NCBI RefSeq assembly: GCF_004794515.1
Contig: NZ_SSDF01000091.1
Location: 62,001 to 126,000 of the forward strand
DNA: 64,000 bases
Reading direction: 5' to 3'
From: Microbacterium sp. A20
GTDB taxonomy: Bacteria; Actinomycetota; Actinomycetes; Actinomycetales; Microbacteriaceae
Part shown: positions 19,397-27,551 of the stretch, in pieces
Numbering within the stretch: the first letter of the stretch is position 1
Layout of the letters: every line of letters begins with the position of its first letter
Program-made: the position numbers and the translations under genes
Notes under the pieces: generated by a model
Told to the model about the DNA's origin: nothing
The model's database searches: none
The model's input: only the letters and a program-made list of their open reading frames with translations

Positions 19397-19766
19397 GGGG
19401 CTGATCGGTTTCGACAGCGCCTGTGAATCCACGAGAAGCGGGCCGAGGATGCAGAGTTATCTCGTTAACGCTCTCTGCAAAAAAATAGTTGCCGAAACCA
19501 AGCGCAACGACTTCGCCCTCGCTGCATAAGCGAGCCCGATAGTCCGTCAGGCCGTATGTGATTCCGATACGGATCCTGGCGTCATTTAGGAATCTTGCTG
19601 CGTGATGGCGTCTGGACGTCACGTGGGACTCTTCCCAGGCTGGGCTCGTCGACTTAGGTGTCTGTGACAAAGGTCGGAGCCGAGTAGAACGTCTTCACAG
19701 ACTGCGCCCGGAGAAGGCGTGGAGACTCAGCGTTGGACGGGGGTTCGATTCCCCCCAGCTCCACCA
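19397..19766 (+). ncRNA. ssrA: transfer-messenger RNA (tmRNA)
   Basis: tmRNA frees ribosomes stalled on broken messages and tags the unfinished protein for proteolysis. The 5' end GGGGCTGATCGGTTTCGAC pairs with the 3' end CAGCTCCACCA to form the tRNA-like acceptor, with an encoded CCA. The T-arm GGGGGTTCGATTCCCCCC precedes it. The reading frame for the tag begins at 19491. Ends were set from the acceptor stem. A TAGTCT at 19317-19322 is a candidate promoter element. The protein partner SmpB is not in the window. Confidence 0.95.
19491..19529 (+). other. tmRNA tag-encoding segment
   Basis: The resume codon GCC starts the frame AETKRNDFALAA followed by TAA. The ALAA ending is the Clp/FtsH-type degradation signal of tmRNA tags, and NDFALAA resembles other actinobacterial tags. 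AATAGTT just upstream matches the usual frame-setting element. Confidence 0.93.
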
Positions 19767-19781
19767 AGCCGTTGTCACAGA

Positions 19782-19824
19782 AGAAGCCCCGTGCTCTCCT
19801 TTTCAAGGAGGTCACGGGGCTTCT
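19782..19824 (+). terminator. bidirectional terminator behind tmRNA
   Basis: A perfect 12-bp stem (19782-19793 with 19813-19824) encloses a second short stem CTCCTT/AAGGAG with a TTC loop. It lies 15 nt after the tmRNA 3' end and 19 nt before the end of the convergent minus-strand gene, so it probably serves both. Confidence 0.8.
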
Positions 19825-19843
19825 TCGTGTGCGGGAAAGGGGG

Positions 19844-20443
19844 TCATTCCACCGTCTGCGTGTAGGGCACCGTGAGAACGGCGTCCGCATAGCCCGCCGC
19901 GGAGAAGCGGATCGTGATGATGCCGTCCCAGAAGGCGCTCCCGCCGTTCGGCGTCTCCGCGCCATACATGATGGGTTTCGATGTGTCACCGTCGTAGATC
20001 GACACAGTCGGAATCGACGTCGTCCCTGCCGCCGCGGAATTGCCGAGGACGACGGTGGGGTGGAGCTGGTTGTCGGGTGCTCCCTGCAGGTAGGTCCAGC
20101 CGGTGACACCGGCGTCGATGGGCGGGGTGCCTCCACCATAGACATACATACCCTGTGCACCCGCGTTGTCTCCCGTGCCCTGCCAGGTGATCGTCGCCGT
20201 CACATCGGTCGGGGCCGGAGCAGCGGGGGAGAGCACGAGCTGACCGGACAGGGTGAATTCCGAACTCCACTGCGGACCGGTGAAAGTGAGGACGACACCG
20301 GTCGCGTCGAGCGCGCCGCCACTCGCCGCGTGGGCCGGCGTGGCGACGGTGAGGGCGACAACGGGAACCGACCACGCTGCGGCACCGATCACGGTGCGGC
20401 GAGAGATTGCGGGACGGGCCGGGAGAGAAGGTTCGTCGAGCAC
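19844..20443 (-). CDS. hypothetical protein with Tat signal peptide
   Basis: I do not recognise the family. With the GTG at 20443 the product is 199 residues; AAGGA stands 7 nt before it. An in-frame ATG at 20500 would add 19 residues. The N-terminus has a twin-arginine export signal: SRRTVIG, then a hydrophobic run and a TPAHA-AS cleavage site. The mature ~160 residues are Gly/Thr/Ser-rich with predicted beta strands (TGVVLTFTG, TATITWQGTG, IITIRFSAAGY), suggesting an immunoglobulin-like exported domain. No anchor or LPXTG motif is seen. It is convergent with tmRNA. Confidence 0.75.
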   Translation of the reverse strand: MLDEPSLPARPAISRRTVIGAAAWSVPVVALTVATPAHAASGGALDATGVVLTFTGPQWSSEFTLSGQLVLSPAAPAPTDVTATITWQGTGDNAGAQGMYVYGGGTPPIDAGVTGWTYLQGAPDNQLHPTVVLGNSAAAGTTSIPTVSIYDGDTSKPIMYGAETPNGGSAFWDGIITIRFSAAGYADAVLTVPYTQTVE

Positions 20444-20564
20444 GGAGCATCCTTGGGGAGAGATGAAGCGTCCGACAGCAGAGGGCCTCGGTGCGTGCAA
20501 GAGAGTAGCAGAGACGAGCGGATGGGGAAGCGCGAGGGGCCTCCGCTGGTTTCGACGGGGGACC

Positions 20565-20570
20565 TATATT
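20565..20570 (+). promoter_or_regulatory. -10 hexamer TATATT before the P-type ATPase
   Basis: TATATT ends 7 nt before the GTG at 20578, supporting a leaderless transcript with that start. An alternative TTG start at 20569 would overlap the hexamer itself. Confidence 0.5.
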
Positions 20571-20577
20571 GAGGTCT

Positions 20578-23439
20578 GTGGAATCGACCCCCGAAACCGA
20601 CTCGACCGGTCTCACCCGAGCCGAGGTCGTCGAGCGCGTCGCGTCCGGGAGGACGAACGCCTTCGTGGCGGACACGAGCCGAAGCGCGTGGAGCATCGTG
20701 CGCGCGAACGTGTTCACACTTTTCAACGGCATCGTCTTCGCGTGCTTCTTCGTCCTCTTCCTGGTCGGGCGTTGGCAGGATGCGCTCTTCGGGCTCGCGG
20801 CCTTCGCGAACGCGATCATCGGCTGTGTTCAGGAGTTCCGAGCGAAGTCGGCCCTCGATCGCCTCGCGCTGATGAACGCGCCGCGTGCGCTGGTGCTCAG
20901 GGACGGTGCCGAGGAGGAGATCGCCCCCATCGAGGTGGTGCTCGATGAGGTGCTCGTCTTCCGCGCCGGTGAGCAGGTGCCGGCCGACGCTCGGATCTTG
21001 ACGGCGCGTGGGCTGCAGATCGATGAGTCGATGCTGACCGGCGAGTCGGACCCGGTGGAGAAACAGCCGGGCGACGAGGCGCTTTCGGGCGCGGTGGTCG
21101 TCGCGGGCGAGGGCACCGCGCAGGCGACCCGCGTGGGCGCCGACTCTTATGCCAACCACTTCGCGGGTGAAGCGAAGCGCTTCTCGCTCGTCTCCAGCGA
21201 GCTCCGTTCGTCGGTCAACCGGGTCCTGAAGTGGGTGAGCTGGGTGATCGGGCCGGTGGGGCTTCTCGTCCTGAACGCGCAGATCATCGTCACCGGCGGG
21301 TACGCCACCGTCTTCTCCAGCGGCGCCTGGGTACAGGCCGTCGTGAACACCATCGCCGCATTGACAGCCATGATCCCGCTCGGGCTGGTGCTCATGACGA
21401 GCATCGCCTTCGCCGTCGGCGCATCGAAGCTGGCGCGCAGGCAGGTTCTCGTGAATGAACTCCCCGCGGTCGAAGGACTCGCCCGGGTCGATGTCGTCTG
21501 CCTCGACAAGACGGGCACGCTCACGGTGGGGGAGATCGGGTTCGACGAAGCTCACGAACTCGCCGGCCTCACATCGGAGCGTGCGGCGGCGGCAGCTTTG
21601 GCGCTGGGCTGGTATGCCGCGTCTCCGGATGCGAATGCCACGGCACGATCGATGCGAGCGGCGTATCCGGCCGGGTCACCGCTCACGGTCGCGGAGTACA
21701 TTCCCTTCTCTTCCGCGCGCAAGTGGAGTGCGGTCTCCTTCGCGGAGATCCCCGGCACCTGGGTGATGGGTGCTCCGGAGATGGTGTTCGGCGATGCCGC
21801 GACCTCGGATGAGACCGAGCTCGGGCGGACCGTCACCGCCCTCGCAGAGACCGGACGTCGCACGCTGGTCCTCGGACACGCGGAAACGGCGCTGTCCGAG
21901 GCGGATGTCGATGCCGAGCGGCTTCCCGATGCTGTGGCCGCTTCCATCGTCCTGACCTTCCGCGAGCAGGTCCGCCCCGACGCCGCCCAGACGCTCGAGT
22001 ACTTCGCGCGGCAGGATGTGGGCATCCGGATCATCTCGGGCGATAACCCGCGCACTGTCGCGGCGATCGCGCGCGAGGTGGGATTGGACGTCGCCGAGGG
22101 CTTCGATGCACGTCGCCTTCCCGACGACGACGTCGAACTCGCAGACGTGCTCGAGACGCACACGGTGTTCGGACGCGTCTCACCCGAGCAGAAGAAGCGT
22201 ATGGTCTCGGCCTTGCAGAGCCGCGGGCACACCGTGGCGATGACCGGAGACGGTGTCAACGATGCTCTCGCGATCAAAGCGGCCGACATCGGCATCGCGA
22301 TGAACTCGGGGTCGCCCGCCACGAAGGCGGTGGCGCGGCTCGTGCTGCTCGACGGTCAGTTCTCTCACCTGCCCGATGTCGTCGCCGAAGGGCGTCAGGT
22401 CATCGCGAACATCGAACGCGTCTCGATGCTCTTCCTGAACAAGACCGTGTACGCCACGCTGCTCGCGATCATCTTCGGGGTGTTCGTGCTCGAGTTCCCG
22501 TTCCTCCCGCGTCAGCTCTCCATCACCGACGGCCTCACGATCGGCATCCCGGCGTTCTTCCTCGCGCTCATGCCCAACGCGGCGCGCTATGTGCCCGGGT
22601 TCCTCCGGCGGTCGTTGAGCTTCGCCATCCCCTCGGGGATCGTCGTGGCGCTCGGCCTCACGTGGTTCACCTTCGTCGCGCGCGGGCTCGGGGCAGACGA
22701 GGAGCAGCTGCGCACCGGAGCGACCGTCATCCTCGCCGTCGTCGGCATCTGGGTGCTGGCTGTCCTCGCCCGCCCCCTCAACCGTTTCAAGGTGCTCGTC
22801 GTGGGAGCGATGTTCGTCTTGCTCATCGCCGTGTTCTCGCTTCCCCTCGCGCGACGGTTCTTCGTCCTCGTCGATCCGGGGGAAGACGTCGCGATCGCGC
22901 TCACCGGGATCACGATCGTGATGGTCGCTGCGATCGAGCTGGTGCGCATCGTGCATCGCCGGCTCGTCCTGAGGGAGGAGCCGACAACGGTGCCTGCACC
23001 GGCGGCCGAGCCGGGCGTCGGTGCCGATCGTGGGCTGGCGACGGTCATCACGACGGCGGTCGCGGTGCTCTCCTACGTGTTCGGGATCCTCGCGACGGGC
23101 TTCGGCATCGTGGTCTTCCTCGGACGCTACGATCCGGACGTGAGCGCCTCCGCGTTCTCGCTCGCGGGCGCGGCCATCGCGCTGTTCGGCCTGCTGGTGT
23201 TCGCGGTCGCCGCCGGTGTCCGCCGGGGAAGTGGGCTCTCGCGGCTGCTGCTCACCATCTTCCTCGGGGTCGTGATCGCGCTCAGTGCGGTCGTCCTCGT
23301 CTTCGGAGATCGGTGGGACTGGGGGGCAGCCGTCACCGCCGTGGTCGCTGCCCTCATCGTCGTCCTGCTGTGGACGCCACCGGTCGCCCGGGGGTTCCGG
23401 CCCGTCCTCGAGAGCTCGATGGGGAGGGCAGCGCCGTAG
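20578..23439 (+). CDS. CtpE-like cation-translocating P-type ATPase with extra C-terminal membrane domain
   Basis: A 953-residue P-type ATPase. The order is M1-M2, actuator loop with ESMLTGESDPVEK, phosphorylation motif CLDKTGTLT at about residue 310, and hinge MTGDGVNDALAIKAADIGIAM at about 555. Overall it resembles mycobacterial CtpE, a calcium-uptake pump of about 800 residues. Two differences stand out. The M4 motif, usually PEGL in this group, reads PLGL here. About 150 residues follow the last expected helix: a Pro/Ala linker, then roughly four membrane segments. The transported ion is therefore uncertain. It is a monocistronic gene with its own promoter-like hexamer. Confidence 0.88.
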   Translation: MESTPETDSTGLTRAEVVERVASGRTNAFVADTSRSAWSIVRANVFTLFNGIVFACFFVLFLVGRWQDALFGLAAFANAIIGCVQEFRAKSALDRLALMNAPRALVLRDGAEEEIAPIEVVLDEVLVFRAGEQVPADARILTARGLQIDESMLTGESDPVEKQPGDEALSGAVVVAGEGTAQATRVGADSYANHFAGEAKRFSLVSSELRSSVNRVLKWVSWVIGPVGLLVLNAQIIVTGGYATVFSSGAWVQAVVNTIAALTAMIPLGLVLMTSIAFAVGASKLARRQVLVNELPAVEGLARVDVVCLDKTGTLTVGEIGFDEAHELAGLTSERAAAAALALGWYAASPDANATARSMRAAYPAGSPLTVAEYIPFSSARKWSAVSFAEIPGTWVMGAPEMVFGDAATSDETELGRTVTALAETGRRTLVLGHAETALSEADVDAERLPDAVAASIVLTFREQVRPDAAQTLEYFARQDVGIRIISGDNPRTVAAIAREVGLDVAEGFDARRLPDDDVELADVLETHTVFGRVSPEQKKRMVSALQSRGHTVAMTGDGVNDALAIKAADIGIAMNSGSPATKAVARLVLLDGQFSHLPDVVAEGRQVIANIERVSMLFLNKTVYATLLAIIFGVFVLEFPFLPRQLSITDGLTIGIPAFFLALMPNAARYVPGFLRRSLSFAIPSGIVVALGLTWFTFVARGLGADEEQLRTGATVILAVVGIWVLAVLARPLNRFKVLVVGAMFVLLIAVFSLPLARRFFVLVDPGEDVAIALTGITIVMVAAIELVRIVHRRLVLREEPTTVPAPAAEPGVGADRGLATVITTAVAVLSYVFGILATGFGIVVFLGRYDPDVSASAFSLAGAAIALFGLLVFAVAAGVRRGSGLSRLLLTIFLGVVIALSAVVLVFGDRWDWGAAVTAVVAALIVVLLWTPPVARGFRPVLESSMGRAAP

Positions 23440-23463
23440 CGACGTCGCGAGCTCGAGTGGAGC

Positions 23464-24036
23464 TCAGCCGGTCCACTCGATGAGGATCAAGCCCTGACGC
23501 GTGTCCGCGAACCGGACCCAGCCGTCTCCGAAAAGATAGGTCATCCCGTAGCCGTCTTCATCGAGTCCCATCGCGTATCGCGGGTCCTCTGTGAAGTAGA
23601 CGCCGTCGGAGCCGTCTTCCCGTTTCCAGCCCTCGGCGAGGAGACCGGCCTGAGCCTGTGCGGCATCCTCCGTGCTCAGGGCCGACCAACCATAGAGCTG
23701 CCCGTGGTCGGACGCGACGCTGTAGTCGGCCCAGAAGCACAGCAGCCCGTCGGTCAACTCCTCGCCCCCGACGACGAACTCCTTCGGCTGTGCCGTCCAT
23801 CCCATATCGGTGAACGCCGAGACTGTTCCCGCCGAGATCATGGATTCGCACGTGAGCTCCGCGGGACGCTCCGGCGCGCTCGAGCTCGCGGGTTCGGGCG
23901 TCGCAACGGGGCTGGGGGCGACGGCCTCTGCCGTGGGTGTGGGTGTGGCCGGCGGCTCCGCAGGTGCTCCGCACGCCGTCAGTGCCACCAGAAGCAACAG
24001 GACGCCGGCAGCGGCGGACATGTTGCGGGGGGTCAT
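23464..24036 (-). CDS. putative lipoprotein
   Basis: A 190-residue exported protein of unknown function. The N-terminus has a signal peptide ending in the lipobox LTAC-G, so it should be lipid-anchored outside the membrane. A Pro/Ala/Thr-rich spacer of about 40 residues follows, then a compact domain with two cysteines (LTCESMIS, GLLCFWAD) and many aromatics. It lies 20 nt behind hisN in the same direction and is probably cotranscribed with it. I do not recognise the domain. Confidence 0.8.
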   Translation of the reverse strand: MTPRNMSAAAGVLLLLVALTACGAPAEPPATPTPTAEAVAPSPVATPEPASSSAPERPAELTCESMISAGTVSAFTDMGWTAQPKEFVVGGEELTDGLLCFWADYSVASDHGQLYGWSALSTEDAAQAQAGLLAEGWKREDGSDGVYFTEDPRYAMGLDEDGYGMTYLFGDGWVRFADTRQGLILIEWTG

Positions 24037-24056
24037 GGTGCGTCTCGTGATTCGGG

Positions 24057-24854
24057 TCAGTCGTGCAAGAGGTTCAGGAACTCGTCGTGGAGAGTGCCGT
24101 TGGTGGCGAGTGTCGAGCGCGCCGATATCGTCTCGGCGCCGTCGACGGCGGTCATCCGTCCTCCGGCCTCCCGGACGATCGGCACCGCTGCGGCGATGTC
24201 GTACTCCTTGACGTCGAACTCGGCGACCATATCGATGCGCCCCTCGGCGAGAAGCATGTAGGAGTACACATCGCCATACGCTCGGTCGCGCCAGACGCGC
24301 GCCGCGACTCTGAGGAGAGTGTCGAGTCGTCCCGCGTCGGACCACTGTGCGATGCTCTGGAAGCTCACGCTGGCATCGTCGAGTGATGACACGGCGGAGA
24401 CCTGGAGTCGGCGGGGCTCGCCGTCGGCGGCCGTCCAGGAGCCTTGGCCGGCGGCTCCCCACCAGCGTCTGCCGAGTGCCGGCATGCTGACGACACCGAC
24501 CTGGGGAACGCCATCGATCGAAAGAGCGATCATCGTGCCCCACAGGGGAACGCCGCGGAGGAAGTTCGCCGTGCCGTCGATGGGGTCGATGATCCACTGG
24601 CGGTGCGTCCCGCCCTGCGCGCCGAACTCCTCGCCGAAGATTCCGTCGTCGGGTCGCTCGGTCTCGAGGATGGCGCGGATCGCACGCTCCGTGGCGAGGT
24701 CGGCGTCGGTCACATGCGACTTGTCGGCCTTGGTCGAGACCTCGAGGTCGGCGGCGTCGAACCGCGGGAGCGACTGGGCGTCGGCGGCGTCGGCGAGGCG
24801 GAGAGCGAGGGCGAGATCGCTGCGCAGGTCATTGGCGTGAGGGGAGGCGGTCAC
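24057..24854 (-). CDS. hisN: inositol-monophosphatase-family phosphatase, probable histidinol-phosphatase HisN
   Basis: A Mg2+-dependent phosphatase of 265 residues. Metal-binding motifs are GEEFG, IIDPIDGTANFLRG, and the late EYDIAAAVPIVREAGG. The subfamily pattern fits actinobacterial HisN, which removes phosphate from histidinol phosphate, but inositol or other sugar phosphates are possible. The GTG start at 24854 is supported by TATCCT ending 6 nt upstream. Longer frames add an Arg/Gly-rich stretch that looks non-coding. The downstream lipoprotein gene probably shares the message. Confidence 0.85.
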   Translation of the reverse strand: MTASPHANDLRSDLALALRLADAADAQSLPRFDAADLEVSTKADKSHVTDADLATERAIRAILETERPDDGIFGEEFGAQGGTHRQWIIDPIDGTANFLRGVPLWGTMIALSIDGVPQVGVVSMPALGRRWWGAAGQGSWTAADGEPRRLQVSAVSSLDDASVSFQSIAQWSDAGRLDTLLRVAARVWRDRAYGDVYSYMLLAEGRIDMVAEFDVKEYDIAAAVPIVREAGGRMTAVDGAETISARSTLATNGTLHDEFLNLLHD

Positions 24855-24860
24855 GCTCCC

Positions 24861-24866
24861 AGGATA
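24861..24866 (-). promoter_or_regulatory. -10 hexamer TATCCT of a probable leaderless hisN transcript
   Basis: On the minus strand TATCCT ends 6 nt before the GTG start. The GGGAG between them lies too close to act as an RBS for that codon. Confidence 0.5.
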
Positions 24867-25008
24867 GTCGGCGGAAGAACGGGCGCTGAGGGCCGAACGG
24901 CCATGTTTCCGAGCGCGACGGGGACCGGCACGCCCGGGCCCGGCTCGATTTCGCATGGGGCCGGTCGGCTGGTAATGTAATTCCTCGGTCGGGGTTATCC
25001 CGGGCCAC

Positions 25009-25081
25009 GCACCTCTAGCTCAATCGGCAGAGCAACTGACTCTTAATCAGTGGGTTCTCGGTTCAAGTCCGAGGGGGTGCA
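25009..25081 (+). tRNA. tRNA-Lys (CTT)
   Basis: A 73-nt cloverleaf: acceptor GCACCTC with GGGGTGC and discriminator A, D-arm AGCTCAATCGGCAGAGC, anticodon stem ACTGA/TCAGT with loop CTCTTAA (anticodon CTT), and T-arm CTCGGTTCAAGTCCGAG. The 3' CCA is not encoded. It reads AAG, the dominant lysine codon in this genome. Confidence 0.96.
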
Positions 25082-25089
25082 CGGATCAG

Positions 25090-25124
25090 CCTCGGAAACT
25101 CTCGCCAGTTTTCGGGGCTTTTCT
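25090..25124 (+). terminator. terminator behind tRNA-Lys
   Basis: An 11-bp stem with two G-T wobbles (25090-25100 with 25107-25117), loop CTCGCC, followed by CTTTTCT. It starts 9 nt after the tRNA. Nothing else is seen in the ~210 nt before the surface-protein gene. Confidence 0.7.
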
Positions 25125-25335
25125 GCTTTCTTGTGGATGTGGGTGCGTTCGCCGATCCGGTCGGCCCCGAAACCGCGATTCTGGGGACTCGCAGAGAATG
25201 CCGTTATATCGCGTAATGGGTCCTCTTCAGGGCCGTCTCTCACACGGGGACAACCGCGTCGCCGTCATCGAATGGGCCGCTGTGAAGCAGCGCATCCGAG
25301 GCGGTGGGGCTTCGACAAGAAAACTGGGGAACACC

Positions 25336-26889
25336 GTGTATAGAAGAGACCGACGCGCTCGCGCGCGACGCACATCCATCACATTCGTCGCTGCCGCTGC
25401 GGCAGCACTCATCGGTTCGATCGCGATCGGGGGAGCGGGAACAGCTGTCGCTGCCGAATACGACCATCCTGCAGCGATAGATCCGGCATCGATCACGGTC
25501 ACCACCGTGGACGGCGATGAAACCTTGGCGCAGTACGACCAGATCCGCGTCGACGCCGACTGGTCGGTGCCGGACGGTTCGCTCGGCGGCGAAACGTTCG
25601 GGTTCACGCTCCCGAGCCAATTCGCCCGAGCCGGCCTGACGTTCTCGGTGCCCTCCACCGAGGACCCGAGCAAGATCGTCGCCGAATGCGCCGTCAGCAG
25701 CGACGCGGCACCGGTCGTCACCTGCACGCTCACGGACTATGTGAACGGGCGCACCGACGTCAACGGTTCGCTGTGGTTCCTCGCCAGCGCGGACGAGCAG
25801 ACCACGCAGACGACGCTGGAGTTCGTCGTCAACGGCCAGATCACCCGCGTCGAGACTCCCGGCGGCGGGATCGTGCCCCCGGCGTCGCCGCCGACGGACC
25901 CACGGAAAGTCTCCTGGCAGACGGACGACGGCAACATCGCGTGGCAGCTCGATCTCCCGGGCGCGAAGTTCCCGGGAGCAGAGTCGATCATCATCGACGA
26001 CGTGTTGACCGCACCTGGCGGCGGGTTCGCCGAACACCACAACGAAGACGGCAAGCTCGTGGTGTGGAGCACGGACGCCGACAACGGTGACTACCGGACG
26101 ATCACGAACTGGACCGGCTCCTGGAACGAGGCGGGCACCGCGTTCCACCTGGAGATCCCCGGCGCGATCGACACCGCGCGGACGTACTCCGTCAGTTACC
26201 TCACGGTACCGAGCTCGCAGGCCGACGGTACCTCGTTCAGCAACGTCGCCAACGTCAACGGAATCGTCCTGCAGGACCGCGAGGTCTGGCAGGTCACCGG
26301 TGGCGGTGACGGAGACGGAACCGCGACCGGCGCATTCACCCTGACCAAGGCCGTCGCCGGCTCCGGAGCGACGGACGTGCCTGCTGGCACCGAGTACACG
26401 GTCCGCTACAGCTACGGTGACCCGGCGGTGGAGAACACCGTCGCCGTGACCACAGGAGCGGCGACCGCTCCTGTGCGCCTCCCCGCCGGCACCGTCGTCA
26501 CGCTCGAAGAGCTGACCCCGCCGGCCATCGACGGCATCGACTGGGGCACCCCGGCGTTCTCGGGCACGGGAGTACGTGTGACTGAGGATGGCGGTGCACA
26601 GGTCACCGTCGGCGAGGGCTCGACGCTCGCGATCACTCTCACCAACACCGCGACCGAGAAGCCGCCGGTAGTCCCGCCGACCGTGCCTCCCACACCGGAG
26701 ACTCCCGTGACACCGCCGACGGACGTGACGCCGCCGACGGAGCTGCCGCTGACCGGCGAGTCGCTCGCCACGACCGGTGGCGATGTGCCCGCCGTCATGC
26801 TCTGGAGTGCCGGTGCCGCGCTCGTTCTCGGTGTCGCACTCACCACCCTGGCCGCCGTGCGCGCCCGGCGTCGGGCGATGCAGGGCTGA
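25336..26889 (+). CDS. LPXTG-type cell-wall surface protein (Ig-like and DUF5979-like domains)
   Basis: A 517-residue surface protein. A basic N-terminus and hydrophobic run ending GTAVAA form the signal peptide (about 1-40). Two beta-rich adhesin-like domains follow (about 45-330, with VDADWSVPDG and WQLDLPGAKFPGAESIIIDD, resembling collagen-adhesin folds). A DUF5979-like domain (about 335-440, GAFTLTKAVAG to ITLTNTAT) comes next, then a Pro/Thr-rich wall spanner. The C-terminus holds LPLTG and LATTG, a hydrophobic helix and an RARRR tail. GGGGA precedes the GTG. The ligand is unknown. Confidence 0.85.
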   Translation: MYRRDRRARARRTSITFVAAAAAALIGSIAIGGAGTAVAAEYDHPAAIDPASITVTTVDGDETLAQYDQIRVDADWSVPDGSLGGETFGFTLPSQFARAGLTFSVPSTEDPSKIVAECAVSSDAAPVVTCTLTDYVNGRTDVNGSLWFLASADEQTTQTTLEFVVNGQITRVETPGGGIVPPASPPTDPRKVSWQTDDGNIAWQLDLPGAKFPGAESIIIDDVLTAPGGGFAEHHNEDGKLVVWSTDADNGDYRTITNWTGSWNEAGTAFHLEIPGAIDTARTYSVSYLTVPSSQADGTSFSNVANVNGIVLQDREVWQVTGGGDGDGTATGAFTLTKAVAGSGATDVPAGTEYTVRYSYGDPAVENTVAVTTGAATAPVRLPAGTVVTLEELTPPAIDGIDWGTPAFSGTGVRVTEDGGAQVTVGEGSTLAITLTNTATEKPPVVPPTVPPTPETPVTPPTDVTPPTELPLTGESLATTGGDVPAVMLWSAGAALVLGVALTTLAAVRARRRAMQG

Positions 26890-26943
26890 TCCACGCATCG
26901 GGGTCGACGCCGTCAGAGAATTCGCTTCGCGGTGTCAGCCCCG

Positions 26944-26973
26944 CAGCGTGCGCGGGGCTCCCTGCGCACGCTG
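26944..26973. terminator. hairpin between convergent surface-protein and deacylase genes
   Basis: A perfect 10-bp stem (26944-26953 with 26964-26973) and a 10-nt loop, with no T tract. Its position between two convergent genes suggests a shared terminator. Confidence 0.5.
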
Positions 26974-26998
26974 AACGCGCTCAGGTCCGGAGAAGCCC

Positions 26999-27481
26999 TC
27001 AGGCCACGGCGATGACCGTGCCCTCGGTGAGGAGGCGCAGCTGGTCGAACGTGAGCGGCATGACGGTGTGCGGGTGGCCGGCCGCCGCCCACAGCTCGTC
27101 ATGGTGCTGGAGGGTGTCGTCGAGGAAGGTGCGCAGGGGCGCCGGGTGCCCGACCGGTGCGACCCCGCCGATGGCCTGACCTGTCGCCGAACGGACGACG
27201 GCCGCCGGTGCCATCGCCACATCGCGTGCGCCGATGCTCGCGGTGAGAACCGCGAGTTCCGCACGGTGGCCGCCGCTGGTCATGACGAGGACGGGCTCTC
27301 CGTCTGCGACGAACACGAGGCTGTTCGCGATCGCGGCGACGTCGCACCCGATCGCTGCCGCCGCCTCCGCTGCGGTGCGAGCCGAGTCCGGCAGGACCCG
27401 GATGGAGGTATCGACGCCCGCGGCCTCGAGGTGCCGTTGCACGGCTCGGCTGCGTTCGGGAAGGGGCGTCTCTTCACTCAT
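26999..27481 (-). CDS. YbaK/ProX-family aminoacyl-tRNA deacylase
   Basis: A 160-residue YbaK/EbsC-type editing protein that hydrolyses mischarged tRNAs, typically Cys- or Ala-tRNA(Pro). Motifs include CDVAAIANSLVFVADGEPVLVMTSG with the K/N-region of the active site, and the C-terminal IGGVAPVGHPAPLRTFLDDTL. The ATG at 27481 is preferred because TATCGT ends 6 nt before it; a longer frame adds 28 unconserved residues. Exact tRNA specificity cannot be read. Confidence 0.88.
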   Translation of the reverse strand: MSEETPLPERSRAVQRHLEAAGVDTSIRVLPDSARTAAEAAAAIGCDVAAIANSLVFVADGEPVLVMTSGGHRAELAVLTASIGARDVAMAPAAVVRSATGQAIGGVAPVGHPAPLRTFLDDTLQHHDELWAAAGHPHTVMPLTFDQLRLLTEGTVIAVA

Positions 27482-27487
27482 CGCACC

Positions 27488-27493
27488 ACGATA
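27488..27493 (-). promoter_or_regulatory. -10 hexamer TATCGT of a probable leaderless deacylase transcript
   Basis: On the minus strand TATCGT ends 6 nt before the ATG at 27481 and no RBS is visible. Confidence 0.5.
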
Positions 27494-27551
27494 TCCGAGC
27501 GTGGTGGTGCCGGATCGGGCGTCGATGACCGATCCGGCACGGAAGGGGTGC

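Noticed and set aside
19397..19850. Integration site at the tmRNA 3' end
   Set aside because: No integrase, no second copy of the tmRNA 3' sequence and no foreign island were found next to it.
25009..26998. Genomic island inserted at tRNA-Lys
   Set aside because: The surface-protein gene follows the tRNA but there is no integrase or repeated tRNA end in the window, and base composition does not visibly change.
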